From contig JBEBGV010000023.1 in the NCBI GenBank assembly GCA_040081265.1, forward strand, positions 1 through 62,695: 62,695 nt of DNA, in the 5' to 3' direction. The translations under genes and the position numbers were made by a program. Below are positions 37,484 through 45,409 of this stretch, in pieces (positions within the stretch are counted from its first letter, which is position 1; every line of letters starts with the position of its first letter). The DNA comes from JBEBGV01 sp040081265. Its GTDB lineage: Bacteria > Acidobacteriota > Vicinamibacteria > Vicinamibacterales > UBA2999. The notes under the pieces were generated by a model. It was not told where the DNA came from and ran no database searches. It was given only the letters and a program-made list of their open reading frames with translations.

Positions 37484-37588
37484 GTGGGCGGTAGGCGGTA
37501 GACGGTAGGCAGAAAGGAAGGCGTACACTCAACGCGCCGATCCGTGAGGACCGGCGCGTCACAACTGCCTACTGTCTACTGTCTACCG
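37481..37588. repeat. Nested inverted repeat upstream of citrate synthase
   Basis: The outer arms are 37489-37512 and 37565-37588, 24 bp each with 21 matches; the three mismatches are G/A changes that would become G-U pairs in one RNA strand. Each arm is made of GTAGRC-type repeats. Inside is an 8-bp perfect stem (ACGCGCCG 37532-37539, CGGCGCGT 37552-37559) extended by TCC/GGA around a 4-nt loop; on the minus strand the intervening A/C becomes a G-U pair. It fills the gap between the GT2 gene and citrate synthase. Confidence 0.8.
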
Positions 37589-37591
37589 AGT

Positions 37592-39088
37592 TCAGACTTC
37601 TTCTTCTGTGGCCGGGCTTGCAAACACGTCGTCGCCCGCGTACTGCTGGACGATCGAGGTGAGGCCCATGTAGAGGAAGCCGATCTGGAAGAGCATCAGG
37701 AACGGGAGCGTGCCGTAGATGCCGTTGGCGAGGGCGTAGAAGATGGTCGCCGTGAAATAGAGCCCCAGCGCCATCTCGATCATCGGCTGGACGACAAAGG
37801 CTTGCCGGTACTTCTTGCCGATCCACTCATCAGCCTGCCCTTCGATCCCGTACTTCGGGGTGCGGGCAAACTCGCTTTCCTTGTTCAGGAGCGCCTCGAA
37901 CACGGCCTTCGTGTTGTTGACGGCCAGGCCGATACCGATCGACATCAGGAATGGCAGGTACTTCGCCCTGGTGATCCAGTCCTCGTGCAGCTCGCGCTGG
38001 CACACCATGTAGAAATTGGCCACCGACGCCGTTGCCGCGAAGAACAGCGGGACGTCGATCAGCAGCATTTCGTACCAACCCATGTTGTAGCGAATCACCA
38101 TGGCCGGTGCCATCAGCACCGACAGGACGCACATGAGCGGATAGTTGAAGTTGGCGGTGAGGTGGAAGAAGGCCTCCACCTTGACCCCGAGCGGCTGATT
38201 TGACCTGAGGATGGTCGGCAGCAGCTTGCGACACGTCTGGATCGAACCCTTGGCCCAGCGGTGCTGCTGCGACTTGAAGGAATTCATCTCGACGGGCACT
38301 TCTGCCGGAGCTACCAGATCGGGCAGGAACACGAACTTCCATCCCCGAAGCTGCGCGCGGTAACTGAGATCGAGGTCTTCGGTCAGCGTGTCGTGCTGCC
38401 ATCCGCCAGCGTCGCCGATGGCCGCGCGCCGCCAGATACCCGCGGTGCCGTTGAAGTTGAAGAAGTGGCCCGCCCTGTTCCTGGCACCGTGTTCGAGCAC
38501 GAAGTGCGCGTCGAGCAGGATGGACTGCACCTTCGTCAGGAGGGAGTAGTCCTGATTGATGTGCCCCCACCGGGCTTGTACGAGCGCAATTTTGGGGTCG
38601 ACGAAGAACGGCACCGTCCGCTGCAGGAAGTCGGTCGTCGGGATGAAGTCCGCGTCGAAGATCGCAACGAACTCGCCCTTGGCGGTCTTCAACCCAGCCT
38701 CGAGGGCTCCCGCCTTGTACCCCGTCCGGTCAGTGCGGTGGATGTAGACGATGTCGATGCCCCTGGCAGCGTTGCGACGAACGGCGCGTTCGGCCACGCT
38801 CGTTGTTTCGTCGGTCGAGTCGTCGAGCACCTGAATTTCCAGCAGCTCGCGCGGATAGTCGATTTCGCAGACGGCGTCGATCAGCCGATCTGCCACGTAC
38901 ATCTCGTTGTAGATGGGCAGCTGCACCGTCACGACCGGGAGCTTCTCCATCGGCCCTGCCGGAACAGGACGCACGTCCTTGTTCTTCATGTAGAGATACA
39001 CCAGGTAGTACCGGTGCCACCCGTACACGGCAAGGATGACGAGAATAAAGAAATAGGTCGCGAGGACGAGTGTTTCGGAGGGACTCAT
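37592..39088 (-). CDS. Membrane GT2 glycosyltransferase (cellulose-synthase-like, CslA type)
   Basis: 498 residues. One N-terminal helix (about 6-24), a GT-A domain with VTVQLPIYNEMYVADRLIDAV, VLDDSTDET, IFDADF, TEDLDLSYR and QQHRWAKG (the D, D-D, T-E-D and QxxRW set of processive beta-glycosyltransferases), then four to five C-terminal helices (about 305-490). It polymerises or transfers hexoses from nucleotide sugars across the membrane; mannan- or glucomannan-like product is a guess from the CslA resemblance. A TATAAT (complement of 39124-39129) lies upstream and implies a leader of about 30 nt. Confidence 0.85.
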   Translation of the reverse strand: MSPSETLVLATYFFILVILAVYGWHRYYLVYLYMKNKDVRPVPAGPMEKLPVVTVQLPIYNEMYVADRLIDAVCEIDYPRELLEIQVLDDSTDETTSVAERAVRRNAARGIDIVYIHRTDRTGYKAGALEAGLKTAKGEFVAIFDADFIPTTDFLQRTVPFFVDPKIALVQARWGHINQDYSLLTKVQSILLDAHFVLEHGARNRAGHFFNFNGTAGIWRRAAIGDAGGWQHDTLTEDLDLSYRAQLRGWKFVFLPDLVAPAEVPVEMNSFKSQQHRWAKGSIQTCRKLLPTILRSNQPLGVKVEAFFHLTANFNYPLMCVLSVLMAPAMVIRYNMGWYEMLLIDVPLFFAATASVANFYMVCQRELHEDWITRAKYLPFLMSIGIGLAVNNTKAVFEALLNKESEFARTPKYGIEGQADEWIGKKYRQAFVVQPMIEMALGLYFTATIFYALANGIYGTLPFLMLFQIGFLYMGLTSIVQQYAGDDVFASPATEEEV

Positions 39089-39123
39089 GCGGCGCGAGTA
39101 CTCATCTGCATACTACGCTCAAA

Positions 39124-39129
39124 ATTATA
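39124..39129 (-). promoter_or_regulatory. Putative -10 (TATAAT) for the GT2 gene
   Basis: Minus-strand TATAAT about 35 nt before ATG 39088, in the only AT-rich part of the GT2-larB gap. Confidence 0.35.
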
Positions 39130-39166
39130 TGGCCCTCGCGCGCAAAGTCAAAGAAACTCAAGCCTT

Positions 39167-39937
39167 ATGAATGATTCCGAACTCTCCGCGCTGCTCGATG
39201 CCGTAGCCAGCGGAGCAGTGGAGTCGCGCGAAGCCGCGGCGAAGATCCGGGGGGCGCTCGAGACGGCAGCGATCGAAGAACTCGGCTTTGCCCGTATCGA
39301 CACCGACCGCGAACGCCGTCAGGGGTTTCCCGAAGTCGTGCTCGGACTGGGAAAAACTCCCGAACAGATCGCCATCATCGCCGCCCGTATCGTCGCGCGC
39401 GGCCAGGCGTTGCTCATAACCAGGGCTACTCCCGAAGCCTTCGAACGCGTGCGCACGGCAGTGCCCGCGGCCACCTATCACGCCGCCGCACGCGCCATCA
39501 CCCTGGTACAGGGGCATGTTCCCCCCGGGACAGGCACCGTGGTGATCGCATGCGCGGGCACGTCAGACCTGCCAGTTGCGGAAGAGGCGGCCGTCACCGC
39601 CGAGATCATGGGGAATACCGTCGAGCGGATCTACGACGTCGGCGTTGCCGGGCTTCACCGCATCCTGAACACACGAGCCCGCCTCGAGCTGGCTCGGGCG
39701 ATCATCGTCGTCGCTGGAATGGAAGGGGCTCTGCCAAGCGTGGTGGCTGGCCTCGTGCGCGTGCCGGTCATCGCGGTGCCCACAAGCGTCGGCTATGGCG
39801 CCAGCTTCGGGGGTATCGCGGCGCTGCTCGGCATGCTCAACAGCTGCGCCAACGGTGTCGCCGTCGTCAACATCGACAACGGCTTTGGCGCGGCGTGCAT
39901 GGCCAGCCTCATCAATCACCCGGTAAGTGGTGGGTAG
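39167..39937 (+). CDS. larB: Nickel-pincer cofactor biosynthesis protein LarB
   Basis: 256 residues from ATG 39167; the frame is open far upstream but that part is antisense to the GT2 gene. LarB carboxylates and cleaves nicotinate adenine dinucleotide in making the pincer cofactor of lactate racemase-type enzymes. The PurE-like core is clear: GFPEVVLGLGKTPEQIAIIA, VVIACAGTSDLPVAEEA, IYDVGVAGLHRIL, VVAGMEGALPSVVAGLV and SVGYGASFGGIAALLGMLNSCANGV. No larC or larE is present here. The last codons (VSGG and stop) are made by the first bases of the tandem repeat, so the original end may have been altered. Confidence 0.93.
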   Translation: MNDSELSALLDAVASGAVESREAAAKIRGALETAAIEELGFARIDTDRERRQGFPEVVLGLGKTPEQIAIIAARIVARGQALLITRATPEAFERVRTAVPAATYHAAARAITLVQGHVPPGTGTVVIACAGTSDLPVAEEAAVTAEIMGNTVERIYDVGVAGLHRILNTRARLELARAIIVVAGMEGALPSVVAGLVRVPVIAVPTSVGYGASFGGIAALLGMLNSCANGVAVVNIDNGFGAACMASLINHPVSGG

Positions 39938-40022
39938 TGGGTGGTGGGTAGTGGGTGGTGGGTAGTGGGTGGTGCGTAGTGGGTGGTGCGTAGTGGGTGG
40001 TGCGTAGTGGGTAGTGGGTAGT
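39922..40022 (+). repeat. 14-bp G-rich tandem repeat array with G-quadruplex pattern
   Basis: About six to seven copies of GTAGTGGGTGGTGG (two 7-mers, GTAGTGG and GTGGTGG), with copies 3-5 ending in C instead of G and the last degenerate. Runs of GGG recur every 7 bp separated by 4-nt loops, matching G3N4G3N4G3N4G3. The array starts inside the larB stop region and ends at a TAGTAT hexamer before the next gene. Confidence 0.9.
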
Positions 40023-40024
40023 AT
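40019..40024 (+). promoter_or_regulatory. Putative -10 (TAGTAT) formed by the end of the repeat array
   Basis: TAGTAT ends 8 nt before ATG 40033 and is built from the last repeat unit. Confidence 0.3.
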
Positions 40025-40032
40025 TGACGCTC

Positions 40033-40665
40033 ATGTTAGAGACGCGTCGTTACAGAGCCGGCGAGCCGGTTGAGGATGTGTGCCGAAGCTGCAAGGCGGA
40101 CCGCATGCACACCGTCATCGTCGTCGATGGCGATGGGCGGCCGATGCGCGTTGGATGCGACTACTGTCACAGCGAGCATAACTATCGCGGCGGGCCGGCA
40201 GCCGAACGCACCGACCACGGTACCCAGACCCATCGGGACAGTTCCCGGCGGGTATCGCCCTCTCCGACCCCTCTCGTCAGCGAACGTGAAAGGACTGCGC
40301 CAGCCGTGACTGTGTCAGACAACGATGGTGATCTTGAACTGCTGATCCGGCGGATTATCCGCGAAGAAGCAGGTGTGACCCCGGTCGTGCCCGCCGCCAA
40401 ATGGCGTGGGGGTTCCCTCGTGCTGCGCCCGGGAACGCCGGGACTTCAGGAGAAGACCTGGCCGATCGAGACGTTCTTCAACAAGGTCGTCATGCTGCGC
40501 AATCGTCTCCGCACACTCGAGCAGCACGTCAACGCCTCCGAACTCCCCGCCGACACCAAGGTGAAACTTCAAACCTACATCAGCGGCTGCTACGGCTCCC
40601 TGACGAGCTTCAACCTGCTCTTCGCCGAGGAAGACGACCAGTTCAAGGGCAGCGGCGGGGACTGA
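40033..40665 (+). CDS. Zinc-finger-type protein of unknown function
   Basis: 210 residues from ATG 40033 (TTG 40024 also in frame). The N-terminal 50 residues have CRSCKADRMHTV and VGCDYCHSEHNY, two CxxC pairs about 25 residues apart, a likely zinc ribbon. A polar, low-complexity linker (about 55-100) follows. The C-terminal part (about 130-205; WPIETFFNKVVMLRNRLRTLEQHVNA) is helical and ends in an acidic DD-rich tail. No family is recognised. Nucleic-acid or protein binding through the ribbon is a guess. Confidence 0.65.
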   Translation: MLETRRYRAGEPVEDVCRSCKADRMHTVIVVDGDGRPMRVGCDYCHSEHNYRGGPAAERTDHGTQTHRDSSRRVSPSPTPLVSERERTAPAVTVSDNDGDLELLIRRIIREEAGVTPVVPAAKWRGGSLVLRPGTPGLQEKTWPIETFFNKVVMLRNRLRTLEQHVNASELPADTKVKLQTYISGCYGSLTSFNLLFAEEDDQFKGSGGD

Positions 40666-40669
40666 CGAC

Positions 40670-41182
40670 TCAGCCAGCACCGCGTGTGCGCACCCGGGCG
40701 GGCACGCCGGCGACGACCGCACCTGCCGGCACGTCTCGAGTCACGACGGCACCGGCACCGATCAGCGCCCCTGCGCCGATGGTGACGCCGCACATGATGA
40801 CGGCACCGCTGCCGATGGAAGCGCCGCGCTGCACCAGAGTCGGCACCACCTGCCAGTCGGCCTCGGTCTGAAGACGGCCAGGCACGGTCGCCCGCGGGTG
40901 TTTGTCGTTGATGAACATCACGCCGTGGCCGACAAACACCTCGTCCTCAATGGTGACGCCCTCGCAGACAAACGTGTGCGAGGAAATCTTGCACCGTCGC
41001 CCAATCGAGGCGTTCTTCTGAATTTCGACGAACGCACCGATCTTCGTCTCGTCTCCCACCTCGCACCCATAGAGATTGACGAGGTCCGGGTGGTGGATGG
41101 TGACGTCGCGTCCGAGTCTGACGGTAGGGGCGATCGGCAAGAGGATGCGCTCAGCTTGGCGAAGCGCGACGATTATACGCAT
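40670..41182 (-). CDS. Left-handed beta-helix (hexapeptide) acyltransferase
   Basis: 170 residues from ATG 41182, with an SD-like GGGAGGAAGG about 8 nt upstream. Hexapeptide repeats run through most of the length (VRLGRDVTIHHPDLVN, IGAFVEIQKNASIGRRCKISSHTFVCEGVTIEDEVFVGHGVMF, GASIGSGAVIMCGVTIGAGALIGAGAVV) with the His expected at the acetyl-transfer site in FINDKHPRA. It resembles WbbJ/WlbB-type sugar N-acetyltransferases of polysaccharide synthesis. The substrate is unknown. It is divergent from mutS2, 19 bp apart. Confidence 0.83.
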   Translation of the reverse strand: MRIIVALRQAERILLPIAPTVRLGRDVTIHHPDLVNLYGCEVGDETKIGAFVEIQKNASIGRRCKISSHTFVCEGVTIEDEVFVGHGVMFINDKHPRATVPGRLQTEADWQVVPTLVQRGASIGSGAVIMCGVTIGAGALIGAGAVVTRDVPAGAVVAGVPARVRTRGAG

Positions 41183-41188
41183 ACTGTC

Positions 41189-41194
41189 TACCTT
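41189..41194 (+). promoter_or_regulatory. Putative -10 (TACCTT) for mutS2-dnaG-rpoD
   Basis: TACCTT ends 7 nt before GTG 41202. TACTGT at 41182-41187 is an alternative. The divergent acyltransferase ATG is at 41182, so the promoters overlap. Confidence 0.3.
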
Positions 41195-41201
41195 CCTCCC
41201 T

Positions 41202-43637
41202 GTGACAACCATCAGTTCCGGCGCGCTTCGCGCCCTCGAGTTCGCACGCGTGGTTTCGGTCCTCGAGGCCCTCGCTGTCACGCCTCCTGGCCGCCGGGCG
41301 CTGGCAGCCATCTCCCCGCTGACCACCGCGACCGCCGTGATCGCGGCTCAGCGTGCAACGACTGAGGGCGTCCGGTTCCTGACCATTCATCCGGGCTTCC
41401 CTCTTTCCGCCCCGACCGATCTCGATACCATCCTGGCAGGGCTGACGGTCGAGGGCCGAGCCCTCGACCCGTTGCACCTGCTGGCGCTCTCCGAATACCT
41501 GGAGTCGGTCGACAAGTGTCGCAGTGCCATCAGGAGCGCGTCCGGCAGCTTCCCTCTGCTCGAGCGCATCGTCGGACCGGTCGCCTCTTTCACGCCTGAG
41601 ATCACCGATGTCAGGCGGAAGATTGACGGCTCTGGAGACGTCGTTGACAGCGCCACCCCGGCGCTCGGCTCGATTCGCGCGCGTCTGCGCACGCAGCGAG
41701 GACGGCTGCGAAGCACTCTCGAGGGATTCATCCGCGGCCGAGACACCGCCAAATACCTGCAGGATCAGGTCATCACTGACCGAAATGGCCGCTACGTCCT
41801 GGTGGTACGGGCCGAGCACCGAGGCGCCATCCCCGGCATCGTGCACGGCGCCTCGTCGAGCGGAGCCAGCCTGTACTTGGAACCGCTGGGGACGGTCGAG
41901 ATCAACAACGACATCGTTGGCCTGGAAGAGGAGGAAGCCGAGGAAGTCCGCAGAATCCTTCTCGCCCTGACGGACGCGTTTCGGGTGCGCTCCGATGATG
42001 TCAGCTCCACCAGCAACGCAGCAACCGAGCTCGACGTAGTCCAGGGACGCGCGCGCCTCGCGGAAAAACTGCAGGGCATCGAGGCCGACATCAGCCTGGA
42101 CGGGACCTTCGAACTGCGGAGCGCCCGTCACCCGCTCCTGGTGCTGAGACGAAGCGGCACGGTGGTCCCGGTCGACATCCTGCTCATTCCCCCTGCTCGA
42201 ATCCTGGTGATCGCCGGGCCCAATACCGGCGGCAAGACCGTGGCACTCAAGACGGCCGGACTGCTGGCGCTGATGGCCCAGGCCGGGCTGCACATTCCGG
42301 TCGAGCACGGGTCCCGCCTGCCGGTCTTCGGCTCCGTGTTTGCCGACATCGGCGACGATCAGTCGATCGCGGCCAGTCTCAGCACGTTCTCCGCGCACAT
42401 CACCAACGTGGTGTCGATGGACCGGGACTTGCGGCTTCCCTGTCTCGTGCTCCTCGACGAGGTCGGCGCAGGCACCGACCCGGTCGAAGGAGGCGCGCTT
42501 GGTATGGCGGTCATCGATCACTTCCGGCGACGTGGCTCCCATCTGGTCGCGACGACTCACTACGAGGCCCTGAAGTCCTATGCGACGACGACCGACGGCG
42601 TCGTCGGCGCCGCCTTCGGCTTCAGCCCGGAGAACTTTGCGCCTACCTATCGTCTTCTCTACGGAACGGCTGGACGCAGCCTCGCCATCGAAATGGCTGC
42701 CCGGCTGGGCATGCCGGCCTCAGTGATCGCTGCTGCGCGGAACAACCTCACTGAAGAACAGAAGCAGCTCGCTGACCACTTGAAGCGGATGGACGATGAC
42801 CTGCGGGCGCTCGAAGCAGAGCGACGTCTCCTTCACAAGGAACGGGCAGAGGTCGCAGCCTCCGAGAAGCAGCTCCGTGGGCGCGAGGAGGGACTGCGAG
42901 AACGCGAAGAGGCGCTCAGGAAACGCGTGAGCGCCAGAGTCGATGATCAGGTCAAGGAAGCGCGCAAGGAGATCGACGCGATCATTGGCGAGCTGAAGGC
43001 CAAGTCAGACGCGCTGGCCGAATCGGCTGCCCGCCAGCTTCGCGAGGGTCCACGCCTGCGACCGGCTATCACGACCGGCGACACCGGCTCGGTTCGTGCC
43101 AGCGCGCAGAGTGCGGTCGACCAGATCGCGGCGCGGCTCAAGCGATCCGCCTCCGCCGAACCGGCTCGCCCGCAGGAGGAGGCCGCAGAGGCTGTTCCGG
43201 TGTCGGTCGGCGCCAGGGTGAGCGTGGGTGGCCTCGGGCTCGAGGGCGTGGTGATTGAACTGCACGGCTCCCAGGCCGAGGTGGACGTTCGCGGCAAGCG
43301 TCTGCGCGCGCGCATCACCGACCTCCGCGTCGTTGGCGGTGCGACGGCACCAAAAGTCAGCGTCAACATCGACCTCCAGCCGCGAGAGTCGTCGCTGACG
43401 GAACTGAACGTCATCGGGTGTACCGTCGACGAGGCGGTGACACGCACCGAGCGCTTTCTCGACGAAGCCTCCGTCACCGACATCCGGGGGCTTCGGATCG
43501 TGCATGGACACGGAACGGGCCAGCTCCGCCGCGCGATCGCCGAGCTGCTGAGATCGCACCCGCTCGTCGCGCACTTCGAACTCGCGCCGCAGAACCAGGG
43601 CGGTGGCGGCGCAACCGTTGTTGAACTGAAGGACTGA
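41202..43637 (+). CDS. mutS2: MutS2 family ATPase/Smr endonuclease
   Basis: 811 residues from GTG 41202; the frame is open farther upstream but that is antisense to the acyltransferase gene. MutS core and clamp (about 1-300), ATPase domain with Walker A AGPNTGGKTVALKT (about 340), VFADIGDDQSIAASLSTFSAHI, and Walker B LPCLVLLDEVGAGTDP. A long coiled coil (about 510-640) and a C-terminal Smr domain (IDLQ, VDEAVTRTERFLDEA, LRIVHGHGTGQLRRAI) follow. MutS2 acts on branched DNA or collided ribosomes depending on the species. The dnaG start codon directly follows the stop. Confidence 0.93.
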   Translation: MTTISSGALRALEFARVVSVLEALAVTPPGRRALAAISPLTTATAVIAAQRATTEGVRFLTIHPGFPLSAPTDLDTILAGLTVEGRALDPLHLLALSEYLESVDKCRSAIRSASGSFPLLERIVGPVASFTPEITDVRRKIDGSGDVVDSATPALGSIRARLRTQRGRLRSTLEGFIRGRDTAKYLQDQVITDRNGRYVLVVRAEHRGAIPGIVHGASSSGASLYLEPLGTVEINNDIVGLEEEEAEEVRRILLALTDAFRVRSDDVSSTSNAATELDVVQGRARLAEKLQGIEADISLDGTFELRSARHPLLVLRRSGTVVPVDILLIPPARILVIAGPNTGGKTVALKTAGLLALMAQAGLHIPVEHGSRLPVFGSVFADIGDDQSIAASLSTFSAHITNVVSMDRDLRLPCLVLLDEVGAGTDPVEGGALGMAVIDHFRRRGSHLVATTHYEALKSYATTTDGVVGAAFGFSPENFAPTYRLLYGTAGRSLAIEMAARLGMPASVIAAARNNLTEEQKQLADHLKRMDDDLRALEAERRLLHKERAEVAASEKQLRGREEGLREREEALRKRVSARVDDQVKEARKEIDAIIGELKAKSDALAESAARQLREGPRLRPAITTGDTGSVRASAQSAVDQIAARLKRSASAEPARPQEEAAEAVPVSVGARVSVGGLGLEGVVIELHGSQAEVDVRGKRLRARITDLRVVGGATAPKVSVNIDLQPRESSLTELNVIGCTVDEAVTRTERFLDEASVTDIRGLRIVHGHGTGQLRRAIAELLRSHPLVAHFELAPQNQGGGGATVVELKD

Positions 43638-45407
43638 GTGGCTCTGTTCCCGGCGAACTTCGTTGAGGACCTGAAGCATCAGGCCGACATCGTCGTCGTC
43701 ATTCAGGACTATGTGACCCTGAAGAAGACAGGCGCGACCTACAAGGGCCTGTGCCCGTTCCACGGCGAGAAGACCCCTTCCTTCCATGTCAACCGCGACC
43801 GCGGGTTCTTCCACTGCTTCGGGTGCGGGGCAGGCGGAGACGTCATCAAGTTTCTCGAGTTGCACGAAAAGGTCAGCTTCGTCGACGCCATCAAACTGCT
43901 CGCTCAGCGGTTCGGCATCGCCCTCCCCGAACCCGAACAGACAACGGATGAGCAGCGCGCCCACGCTGCCGACCGCGAAGGACTGCTGAAGATCCACGAG
44001 GTGGCGGCAGCCTGGTTCCGGCAGCAGCTGCAGGCACCCTCTGGGGCCAGGATCCGCCAGCAGCTCGACGAGCGTCGGATCACGCAGGCTACGTCCGAAA
44101 TCCTGGGGCTCGGCTTCGCACCTCAAGGTCGCGAATCACTGACGCAGGCCCTCTCGAGCGCGGGCTTCTCGACCGGTCTCCAGGTTCGCGCCGGGCTGGT
44201 CTTTCAGCGTGACGATGGCAGCGTGGTCGATCGGTTCAGGAACCGGCTCATGATCCCGATTGCCCGCGACACTGGTTCGGTTATCGCGTTTGGAGGCCGT
44301 GCGGTCGAGGACGGGCAGCAGCCGAAGTACCTCAACTCGCCTGAGACGCCGATCTACACCAAGAGTCGGACTCTTTATGGTCTGAACCTGAGCAAGGCAG
44401 CGATTCGTCAGGGCGGGTTCGCCGTCCTCGTCGAGGGGTACTTCGACTTTGCACAGGTCTATCAGTCCGGATTCCAGGCGGTGGTCGCCTCCTGCGGGAC
44501 GGCCCTCACGCCTCAGCAGGCGCAGTACCTCCGTCGGTTCTGCGGCAAGGTGGTGCTGAACTTCGACCCCGACGCGGCCGGCCAGGGCGCCGCAGCCAAG
44601 TCCTGCGAAATGCTTGTCAGTGAAGGGTTTGAGGTGAATGTGGTGAGCCTTCCCGACGGGTCGGACCCAGATACCTTCGTCCGGCGTCAGGGTGGACAGG
44701 CCTACCTCGGCCAACTGAAACGTTCGCAGCCCTATCTGGAGTATCTCCTCTCAGAGATCGCCCGGCGGCACGACCTCAATGCCCCCGAAGGGCGGGCACA
44801 GTTTGTCGACGAGGCGCTCCCCATCGTCAATCGCATTCCAGACCGGACAAGGCAGGAGATCTTCGTCAAAGAGGTGGCGGCGAGGGCTGGGGTGTCGGAG
44901 GGGGCTGTCTGGCCGAGGATTACGAAAGTGGTTACCTACCGCTCGGCGGGTCCCAGCAGCAGCCAGCTACCGGCTCTTGGACAGGTGACCAAGGCTGAAA
45001 AGGCCCTGATCTGGTGGCTGGTGCATCGTCCAGACGAGGTTGGCACGACGCTGGTGTCCCTGGCGACCGAGGATCTTGCCGGTCTGGCGGCGCGTTCGGT
45101 GCTGGATCTGGCGCGCCAACTGAACGAAGATAGGGAGTTCTCGCCATCATTGCTTCTCGAGCGTCTAAGTGATCGGGACTCACAGCTGGTGACCGGAGTG
45201 GCCACCGAGCCAGAGGCCCCGGCGCTGGACCTCGACTGGTGTGTGCGGGAGTTGCGCCGGGCCCGGTACGAGCGGGAACGGGCTGAAGTTCAGCGGGCAG
45301 TCGAGCAGTTGCAGCGGGGTGGCGAGGGGCACAGCCCGGCCATGGACGAACTGCTCACGCGCAAAGGTGAATTGGGACGCTTGATACAGGCCCTCGCGGA
45401 GGATTGA
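43638..45407 (+). CDS. dnaG: DNA primase
   Basis: 589 residues from GTG 43638, immediately after the mutS2 stop; AAGGA lies about 6 nt before it. Zinc-binding domain with Cys39, His42, Cys60 and Cys63 (CPFHGEKTPSF, FHCFGCGAGGD), catalytic core with RFRNRLMIPI and FGGRAV, TOPRIM domain with VLVEGYFDF and NFDPDAAG, then a helical helicase-binding domain. Synthesises RNA primers for replication. Its TGA overlaps the possible TTG 45404 of rpoD. The mutS2-dnaG-rpoD order suggests one long transcript. Confidence 0.96.
   Translation: MALFPANFVEDLKHQADIVVVIQDYVTLKKTGATYKGLCPFHGEKTPSFHVNRDRGFFHCFGCGAGGDVIKFLELHEKVSFVDAIKLLAQRFGIALPEPEQTTDEQRAHAADREGLLKIHEVAAAWFRQQLQAPSGARIRQQLDERRITQATSEILGLGFAPQGRESLTQALSSAGFSTGLQVRAGLVFQRDDGSVVDRFRNRLMIPIARDTGSVIAFGGRAVEDGQQPKYLNSPETPIYTKSRTLYGLNLSKAAIRQGGFAVLVEGYFDFAQVYQSGFQAVVASCGTALTPQQAQYLRRFCGKVVLNFDPDAAGQGAAAKSCEMLVSEGFEVNVVSLPDGSDPDTFVRRQGGQAYLGQLKRSQPYLEYLLSEIARRHDLNAPEGRAQFVDEALPIVNRIPDRTRQEIFVKEVAARAGVSEGAVWPRITKVVTYRSAGPSSSQLPALGQVTKAEKALIWWLVHRPDEVGTTLVSLATEDLAGLAARSVLDLARQLNEDREFSPSLLLERLSDRDSQLVTGVATEPEAPALDLDWCVRELRRARYERERAEVQRAVEQLQRGGEGHSPAMDELLTRKGELGRLIQALAED
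45398..45402 (+). promoter_or_regulatory. Shine-Dalgarno that selects the rpoD start
   Basis: GGAGG (45398-45402) lies only 1 nt from TTG 45404 but 7 nt from TTG 45410, so the second TTG is the better start. Confidence 0.5.
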
Positions 45408-45409
45408 CC

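Noticed and set aside
38261..39166. N-terminal extension of larB
   Set aside because: Antisense to the GT2 gene; LarB length and start fit ATG 39167.
39922..40022. CRISPR array
   Set aside because: Repeats are contiguous without unique spacers and no cas gene is present.
41151..42560. 469-codon minus-strand open frame across mutS2
   Set aside because: Antisense to the conserved MutS2 sequence; a G+C-rich shadow frame.
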